Positions 59,101-64,000 of a stretch of DNA of 64,000 bases are shown here, piece after piece. The notes under the pieces are model-generated. The model searched no databases. It was not told where the DNA came from and worked only from the letters and a program-made list of their open reading frames with translations. Made by a program: the position numbers and the translations under genes. Source of the DNA: Cydia pomonella. Its lineage: Eukaryota > Arthropoda > Insecta > Lepidoptera > Tortricidae. Position 1 is the stretch's first letter; each line of letters begins with the position of its first letter. The stretch covers positions 10,788,001 through 10,852,000 of the forward strand of contig NC_084711.1 of NCBI RefSeq assembly GCF_033807575.1, in the 5' to 3' direction.

Positions 59101-62100
59101 TTGTAATCCAATTATATATACTAGAAATAAAACCTGGAAATAAAAATGATTTAAAAGTTTGGAACAGTTTTGTGATGATAACTAAAAATATCAATATGTC
59201 GTCAGCTATCATCATTTAAATTTTCTTACACGTCTAGACTATCTCTCATATTCTTATACAAGACTTTCAAATGGAATTTGCCTTCTTTCTCTAGTCATTA
59301 GGTAGTCTAACTTATTTACAACGTTATACTGAGTCTGTGCCTTTTATATATCTCACAATTTGAAGTATAATAAGTATTAAGTATGTTTTGATGATCGCAC
59401 ATTTTGCAGAAAAGGCTCATGAGCACAAACGCATTTTTTTTCGTATATAGGTAGCTGCGAAATTGCATGGAGAAATTATGAATGAATTGATTGATAGAGT
59501 CGCCATGTACTTTTTCGGCTGATGGTATATATGTTTTAATGTTTTCAGTCGATGATTATTCTACTGAGCATTTTTAATATCCACTGTGACAGAAAAAACG
59601 GTACTTGCAAATCTTCAGAACATTTGCGTTTGTACGGGACAACGCAACGCTAGACAACTTCGTGGAATGCCCCAGAACCTGTTGTGAAAAGTAAACAAAC
59701 ATCGATTATTATCTCAACACTTTCAAGTTTTTATGTTTCTTACGTGTGACTTAATGTAAGCACTGGTGGCCTACCGCCACTTACAATCCGGAGGTCGCGG
59801 GTTCAAACCCCGGCTCGTACCAATAAGAAACCGGTCTAATCCCAATAAGGCCTAGTTTACCTTCTGGGTTAGAAGGTCAGATGGCAGTCGCTTTCGTAAA
59901 AACTAGTGCCTACGCCAATTCTTGGGATTAGTTCCCAAGCGAAACCCAGGCTCCCATGAGCCGTGCCAAAATGCCAGGACAACGCGAGGAAGATAATTTG
60001 TGACTTAATGTCCAATAATTATTTTGCGTGAATATCATTTTGAGGCCCTACGCGTATGTACATCATTCTGATCTGAAAATCATTAAAGGCAAATAGGTAG
60101 TTATAAGTTAGGGTCGGTAATAATAAGAATTCTCAACGTGCCTAACATTGGCACGCGACAATGCATAAATGTTAACCAATGATCGGATACTTGTGAGTGC
60201 AAAATTGCGACCCTATGCAGGGGACAGTTGGCTATATCGTACCGCCGGTACATATCGAACTTATGAAAGAATTTTTTTAATGTGTATTTGTAATACCACT
60301 ACTGGTGATAAGTTAAAAATACCCAATTGCGTAAGTGTTTATAATTAGACAATCAATGCATATATTTTTGTACTGATTATTTTACTAAAATAGCTAGTCG
60401 TTTAAGTCTTACTATACCTAGCATACTAGCAAAGGCACGATTTCAATGACCAATTATTTTTAAGATAAGATAAAGATAGTTTATTATTCAAGTAGGCATA
60501 TTACAATGCGCTTATGAAAGTCAAATAAAACCACACCGGCTCTAAACCCTACACCTCTGACCCGAGAAGATTTAAATCCCCCCTCAATTGGAGGAGGGTA
60601 TCCCAATATGGACCGGCAAGAAACTCCGCGGGATACATCTTTTCAAAACATTACATCCTATAATTACATGCATTAAATAAGAACAAATACAATTTAGATT
60701 ACTATAGAAATCATGCAATTACTCTTTTTGAGTTGTATAAGTGTGATTTCGGATTCTGGTAATAAATATTTGTCATTTAAACCTAAAGTAAGCAATAAAC
60801 TTGAAAAACGCTTCATAGATACCCTACAATGTTAATAGATAATGCATTTTGAATATGTAATTTAATCCCAGAATGCTCATCTTCATAATTTATTTATTTA
60901 TTTAACCTTTATTGCACAAAATACAAAAAACATACAAATGGCGGACTTAATGCCTAAAGGCATTCTCTACCATTCAACCATAGGGCTAAACAGAAATGTA
61001 AAAATGGTGCAAGAAGAAAAAGTAAGAGAATATAATTTTAAATCTATTGCAAACAACTGGATAAATTAATAAACTACTACATATTTCTCACTTACATATT
61101 AATATATGACGATGGATACTAGTCAAACTCTTGTTTCAGCAGATGCTTATGAAGCAATCTCTTGAAAGCTGATTTACTCGGGGCTTGTCTTATGTTGAGA
61201 GGGAGCGAATTCCAGAGACAGCAAAGGAGTTAGTCATGAAACCAGTATGGTGAGCAGGAACTGAAAGTTTAAGAATTCGGGAGGTACACAGCAACAGCAC
61301 GCAGTGCACAGCCTGGGCGAGGCGAGGGGCGTCAAACAAGAATTTACTCTTAAGATACAAAATAGAAAATAGGGTACAGAGGGTAGGTTAAGGCATCTAC
61401 GGCGACGGATAGAGGACTGGTTAGGTCATTTTCCGAAAATCATTATTTCCTTGTAGCGTAATTTCCAGTCGCATTTTTTCCTATTCTTAATTTACACCAG
61501 ACGTATTTATTCCTAACATGATTTTTCCATTCGCATATTTTCCCATTAGACAATTTAACTATTCTTAATTTACACTAGACGTATTTATTCCTTGCATGAT
61601 TTTTCCATGCGTAGATTTTCCCATTAGACAATTTATCCACAATCACCCAAATTGCGTACAATTAGCAATACCGACGGAGCCCCGCTTGCGCGGGGCTCCT
61701 ATTCTGTGCCGTTTGGCCTTCGGCCGTTTGAAGATACCTAACGAACCTAACCTACCGTTAAATTTTCACCGTCCCAATCCCAACACTCCCAACACCGACA
61801 ATTTTGCAAGGAATAAATACGTCTAGTGTAAATTAAGAATAGTTAAATTGTCTAATGGGAAAATATGCGAATGGAAAAATCATGTTAGGAATAAATACGT
61901 CTGGTGTAAATTAAGAATAGGAAAAAATGCGACTGGAAATTACGCTACAAGGAAATAATGATTTTGGGAAAATGACCTAACCAATCGGATAGAGAGCCAA
62001 TTGATAAATCGTATCATAATGAATTAGTAACAAGCAGTAACGTGCATAGGTAGAAAACCCGTTTCAGGTTTTTTTGGTGATTTCGATTTTACGTATAGTT

Positions 62101-64000
62101 TGTATAATAAGCATGTAGTTTTAGAATCAATAATCAGTCTTCTACGACATTTCTATTCACTTAATTTTTACCAAGACAATTAAATTTCATCAATAACTGG
62201 TAAGTATTGGGCAAAGAGATATAGAGTAACGTTGGAGACTAAAACCAGATAGTAAATATCACGAGATTGACTTTTGTTATAATTACTCCAATAAACATTT
62301 TAACTAGAATTCAATAAGCGTTACTATTTATAAAGTTAAAACCCGGTTTTTGTATTTGGCTGTAAACCCGGTTTATTCGATTTCGGTGAAATCGGGTTTA
62401 TGACGCCTAGCTGAGATGTAGTATGGGATAGCGCACCGTTTAAAAAATAGGTGGTACTGGTAAATTTCCAATATGACTTTGGAACTCCGGTAGCCGTTTA
62501 AAAAGTGTAAGACTCTTACGGTAGATGTCGCTCGTCAGAGCCTCCCTATGTGCTCAAATGACAGAGCACTGCACTAGTGATCCAGTAGTCGTGGGTTCAA
62601 GTCCCACCCAAGACAGTGAATTTATCCACTTTTGGTTTATTCATTATGAATTTAGCCAATATACTGAACTTTTATATACACAGTCAAACACATTTGTAAC
62701 ATCGTCCAAAAACAAAATATCCACGTTTAAGTAAAAACTGGTACGATATAACCGACTCTCCCCTATATTGCTGGGTAATTGTGATAGCGAATTAACTCTT
62801 TGCGACGCCGCTTGGATCGTTTGTTCGTTGGATCATACCAAGCTGATTAAATGCCATAGACGCGTCTAGTTACTCCTAAAAATAGAGGTGGAAAACACTG
62901 CTCTGGTGGTTCTTCTGCATTTATTCTAAGTATGTTCTATTTTTGCCTACACCTATAAGGTCAAGTTCGACACGATTTTCTACTGAATTAAGGACGAGAA
63001 ATTAATTTATGCAAGGGATTAATCTCGTTTCCGCTTTGTTACCCACAAGAGAGTTGAATTAATCGGGATAAGGTTGTTTGCCAAGCGGGTCTTCGAGCTT
63101 TTTAAGGATGCATTAGGAAAAACGCTAAAATTTTCTTCATATGGATAGGTACACTAAACCTACATTGTAGTAATTTAGTTAGTTTCATTGCTTGACTTTA
63201 TAGTCCCACGAAATACATGACTGAAGTAATTTGTGGTACAAATCAGTGTATAAACGAGATGACTCGCATACATTGTAAAAGTAGAAAACCCGTGCGCCAG
63301 TGGGGCAGGCGGTGCAATCTCCACCAGAGCGAGAGCAGGATCAATTTAATTCCGCGCCAACCCTCATCGTTTCACCTTCTCTAGCGAGTAGGTTTAGATA
63401 GAGACAGTTGTGACCGACAGCGGGAAAACGGGCAGGTAATAGCGCGTGAGAGCCTACGCGGGCGCAGGCGCCGGCGACTGGCGGTTTGCAGATCAATTTT
63501 CGCATAACTCACTGATTGGCCACGCGATAACAGCCGGAAAGTCACTTGAAACGACCCGCACGTAGACCATCATCACTATTATCCTTAACACTACTTTCTC
63601 GGCATGTCTTGTCCGGTGTTTTAGGTAAATGGATATTTATTTCATCTATAAAATAGGTAAGAAATACATTTCTCGAACTTGCGTCTAAGATTAAATGATG
63701 TGACATTATCATTGATGACTACTAAGTTGATACATTTACCCACATATCATAATAATAATTGTTTTAAGAATATTTAAGATGTGTATTCGCATCAGTTATT
63801 CAACTTACTACTTTGTAATAATTTTTGTGCGAAAGAATAGTCATCATTTGGTGTAAATGTGACAAATATGTAAAAGTTCCATGGCAATTTTTGTTTTGAG
63901 AACTCGAAAGCATTTAAAAAACTGGAACTTTTCCTAACATAATTCTATAGGACTGAATTACCCACCTATAAACCAACCTGGCTTAGCTTGCTTCTTTGGT
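44195..64000 (-). CDS. M14 family (A/B-type) procarboxypeptidase with altered active site, 5' end outside window
   Basis: Exons in gene order: 63966-64000 (partial), 58936-59133, 58319-58578, 57901-58110, 57583-57772, 56438-56588, 51336-51525, 44604-44750, 44195-44410. Phases agree and about 531 residues are encoded here. Exon 58936-59133 gives a Trp/Phe-rich piece then a Lys/Gln and Thr-rich linker. Exon 58319-58578 is the activation propeptide (ending [10 protein letters not shown]). The rest is the catalytic domain: GAHAREW (zinc ligands His69 and Glu72, plus Arg71), KKTRS (Arg127), SLHAYS (zinc ligand His196). Against bovine CPA numbering, Asn144 is Asp (GVDADRN), Tyr248 is Gln, Ile255 is His and the catalytic Glu270 is Asp (HVDLRD). 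The enzyme may be inactive or altered. No signal peptide is seen, since the first exons lie to the right. Confidence 0.87.
45026..45096 (+). CDS. THAP-type zinc-finger first exon (isolated)
   Basis: A 71-bp candidate exon starts [13 protein letters not shown] and runs to KYSFHR, ending at a donor (CACAG then gtaatt). Start Met, the Cys-x-x-x-Cys pair and the FHR end with a phase-2 junction are typical first-exon features of THAP-domain genes, and THAP domains also occur in P-element-like transposases. I could not find a continuing exon (FP, then the distal Cys/His) on the plus strand nearby. It lies in the carboxypeptidase intron on the opposite strand. It may be a nested gene whose other exons I cannot recognise, or a captured or transposon-derived fragment. 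Confidence 0.4.
46038..46107. repeat. 33-bp tandem repeat, about 2.2 copies
   Basis: Unit ttgaccattgtgacacatgt plus gtacctatacat, repeated perfectly and then breaking off. Confidence 0.85.
47255..47440. mobile_element. Foldback MITE
   Basis: Inverted arms including gcgatcgagaaacgtaa, catctcgcttgtactcgca and their complements, outer ends gacagtg/cactgtc. Confidence 0.7.
47800..48118 (+). mobile_element. GGGTTCCGTA short family, with a head-to-head partial copy
   Basis: Starts agggttccgtacccaaaggg. After the (gtct)n and caccagg block it meets an inverted copy of the same start (cctggtgacagacggacgg ... ggcacggaaccctaaaaa), then resumes to cgcgagtccaacttgcactt. Same family as 4905-5180. Confidence 0.75.
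48119..49261. other. Carboxypeptidase intron
   Basis: A 99-codon frame at 48400-48699 is AT-rich and unlike known proteins. Nothing else recognised. Confidence 0.35.
49262..49513. mobile_element. Foldback MITE
   Basis: ~68-bp arms: cccccgttgtctgttctcag and aatactcaagccgtagccat, with complements at the other end. Confidence 0.8.
49768..50625 (+). mobile_element. GGGTTCCGTA-type element, third family, with internal duplication
   Basis: Starts tagggttccgtagccaaatg, ends cgagtccgactcgcacttgg. An internal block (atcaaacccatacgtgtggg ... gcgcgagagacacttccaaa ... cttccaccgaaaatt) occurs twice, at ~50010-50240 and ~50278-50545. Confidence 0.75.
50640..50955. mobile_element. Foldback MITE
   Basis: Outer arms gctcaagaaaatt.. 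and its complement, aattcgtgtagtttcgtaaa and its complement. The inner GC-rich palindrome around 50750-50830 includes ggtgtaggaggg. Confidence 0.75.
51115..51305 (+). pseudogene. Non-LTR element tail fragment
   Basis: Matches 7060-7600 in opposite orientation (ctagactgcaaacaggtaga, ctggttagagtagtgctacc). It abuts the carboxypeptidase exon at 51336. Confidence 0.5.
51645..51760 (+). mobile_element. Truncated SINE (family of 3010)
   Basis: tRNA-like head with gggtttgaatcctggtaaga and gtgtgttcatcacgaatatt. The body is truncated. Confidence 0.5.
52478..54740 (-). mobile_element. GGGTTCCGTA-type long-family element, interrupted by another element
   Basis: The two parts 52478-52600 and 54247-54740 form one minus-strand copy of the family at 34484-35081, interrupted exactly at a TA within atggatatataaatc. 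Ends: tttttagggttccgtagtca and gctcttggccggtttta. Confidence 0.85.
52601..54246. mobile_element. TA-flanked, 1,646-bp element with ~23-bp inverted ends, no ORF
   Basis: Begins CCGTAAAACGCTGCAACTTT and ends in the complement with one mismatch. The host sequence proves a TA target duplication, as in the Tc1/mariner superfamily. The interior is AT-rich, without a transposase frame but with further caaagttgtagg/aactttgcct motifs. Non-autonomous. Confidence 0.8.
54982..55117. mobile_element. MITE (TACAGTC family), copy 2
   Basis: Near-perfect palindrome: tacagtcaaggtattaaata, cgacacggacaaagtgcc, tgtatacac, and complements. Confidence 0.8.
55118..56437. other. Carboxypeptidase intron
   Basis: Contains a repeat zone at 55490-55880 in which a ~107-bp unit (gaacctcggagatgacaccc ... 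tccgccatcttggatttcaa) occurs about twice with shorter relatives before it. A 102-codon frame at 56141-56449 is not credible. Confidence 0.55.
56795..56930. mobile_element. MITE (TACAGTC family), copy 3
   Basis: Same structure as 54982-55117, more diverged. Lies in the next carboxypeptidase intron. Confidence 0.75.
56931..57582. other. Carboxypeptidase intron
   Basis: Nothing recognised; AT-rich. Confidence 0.35.
58196..58268. repeat. 32-bp tandem repeat, about 2.3 copies
   Basis: Unit aacggttttagtagtaattt plus actgattaacgg, in a carboxypeptidase intron. Confidence 0.85.
59764..59992 (+). mobile_element. Truncated tRNA-derived SINE (family of 30339)
   Basis: Head gtggcctaccgcc and gtcgcgggttcaaaccccgg, then taagaaaccggtctaatccc. 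The middle part of the full-length copy (about 80 bp) is missing. Confidence 0.7.
60450..60685 (-). mobile_element. Non-LTR 3' end
   Basis: aataaaaccacaccggctct, ggaggagggtatcccaatat and ccggcaagaaactccgcggg, a pattern familiar from lepidopteran non-LTR tails. Confidence 0.5.
60890..61405 (-). mobile_element. Non-LTR element 3' region (family 2), hit by a foldback insertion
   Basis: Minus strand: gtagagaatgcctttaggca, attaagtccgccat, ttttgtgcaataaaggttaa. The element continues leftwards in its own 5' direction to the foldback insertion at 61415 and seems to resume after 61995. Confidence 0.55.
61415..61985. mobile_element. 571-bp foldback element with 9-bp target duplication (Mutator-like pattern)
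   Basis: Flanked by CGGATAGAG on both sides (61406-61414 and 61986-61994). Outer arms tggttaggtcattttccgaa and complement, each arm ~200 bp long. One arm holds the cttaatttacaccagacgta block twice. The loop is GC-rich (gccccgcttgcgcggggctc). Confidence 0.85.
62520..62660 (+). mobile_element. tRNA-headed SINE fragment
   Basis: tgacagagcactgcactagt, strong B box in gtgggttcaagtcccaccca, then agacagtgaatttatccact. The family is also at 18120-18240. Confidence 0.55.
63966..64000 (-). CDS. Putative upstream exon of the carboxypeptidase, cut by the window edge
   Basis: On the minus strand the last 35 bases encode [11 protein letters not shown] plus one base, followed by a donor (ATAG then GTGGGT). 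The phase-1 end matches the phase-1 start of exon 58936-59133, giving a continuous [15 protein letters not shown]. If it is not real, translation could start at the double Met near 59215, where the reading frame is open, but that would read through a good acceptor (tttatttccag) at 59134. Confidence 0.4.
   Translation of the reverse strand, partial: QRSKLSQVGL

Larger units (their letters stand above)
59134..63965. other. Long 5' intron of the carboxypeptidase
   Basis: Packed with non-LTR and SINE fragments and a foldback element (listed separately). A GC-richer zone at 63300-63560 shows no gene; its role is unknown. Confidence 0.45.

Noticed and set aside
58916..59215. Carboxypeptidase start at the Met-Met near 59215 as the true N-terminus
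   Set aside because: A good acceptor at 59134 with matching phase to a candidate exon at 63966 makes an internal exon more likely; kept only as an alternative.
62555..62615. Possible tRNA gene
   Set aside because: Strong B box but poor A box and stems; a related copy at 18120 shows it is a SINE.

Overview
This window looks like a nuclear chromosome segment from a moth or butterfly. Three things point that way: compact coding exons with clean GT-AG splice sites separated by long AT-rich introns; many dispersed repeats of types familiar from Lepidoptera (GGGTTCCGTA-type elements, tRNA-headed SINEs, 3' ends of non-LTR retrotransposons, foldback MITEs); and insect-type neuronal and digestive gene families. 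I see no operons, CRISPR arrays, rRNA genes or credible tRNA genes. All gene models were built by hand from reading frame, splice phase and family motifs.

Layout. (1) 2198-12219, plus strand: the C-terminal half of the nucleoporin Nup155 in 13 phase-consistent exons; the 5' half lies left of the window. (2) 13476-35476, minus strand: a complete Sidestep-family receptor of about 923 residues (signal peptide, five Ig domains, one FN3 domain, one membrane segment, long tail) in 15 exons, with a CpG-rich promoter at 35480-35720. It converges tail to tail with Nup155. (3) 37360-39029, minus strand: a 211-residue SAM-domain protein with a C-terminal membrane anchor, resembling the C-terminal part of GASZ/ASZ1. 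(4) 44195-64000, minus strand: an M14 carboxypeptidase with propeptide, running off the right edge. A THAP-like first exon (45026-45096, plus strand) sits in one of its introns.

Main points of interest. The exon for the first half of Ig domain 1 of the Sidestep-like gene is tandemly duplicated at an exact 140-bp period. Four intact copies have splice sites on both sides, and at least three decayed copies lie downstream. Exon length (118 bp) and the 22-bp gaps mean exactly one copy can be used per mRNA, yet the four encode the same peptide. A Nup155 exon is also partly duplicated in tandem, with a second donor exactly 144 bp downstream, so alternative splicing could add a 48-residue in-frame repeat. 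A third exon (Ig3) has a decayed partial copy. The carboxypeptidase keeps its zinc ligands but appears to have lost the catalytic glutamate, Tyr248 and Asn144 equivalents, so it may be a pseudopeptidase.

Mobile DNA fills much of the rest: two internally deleted hAT elements with target duplications or long inverted ends, a TA-flanked element nested in an older repeat, a foldback element with a 9-bp duplication, several MITE families and many non-LTR fragments.
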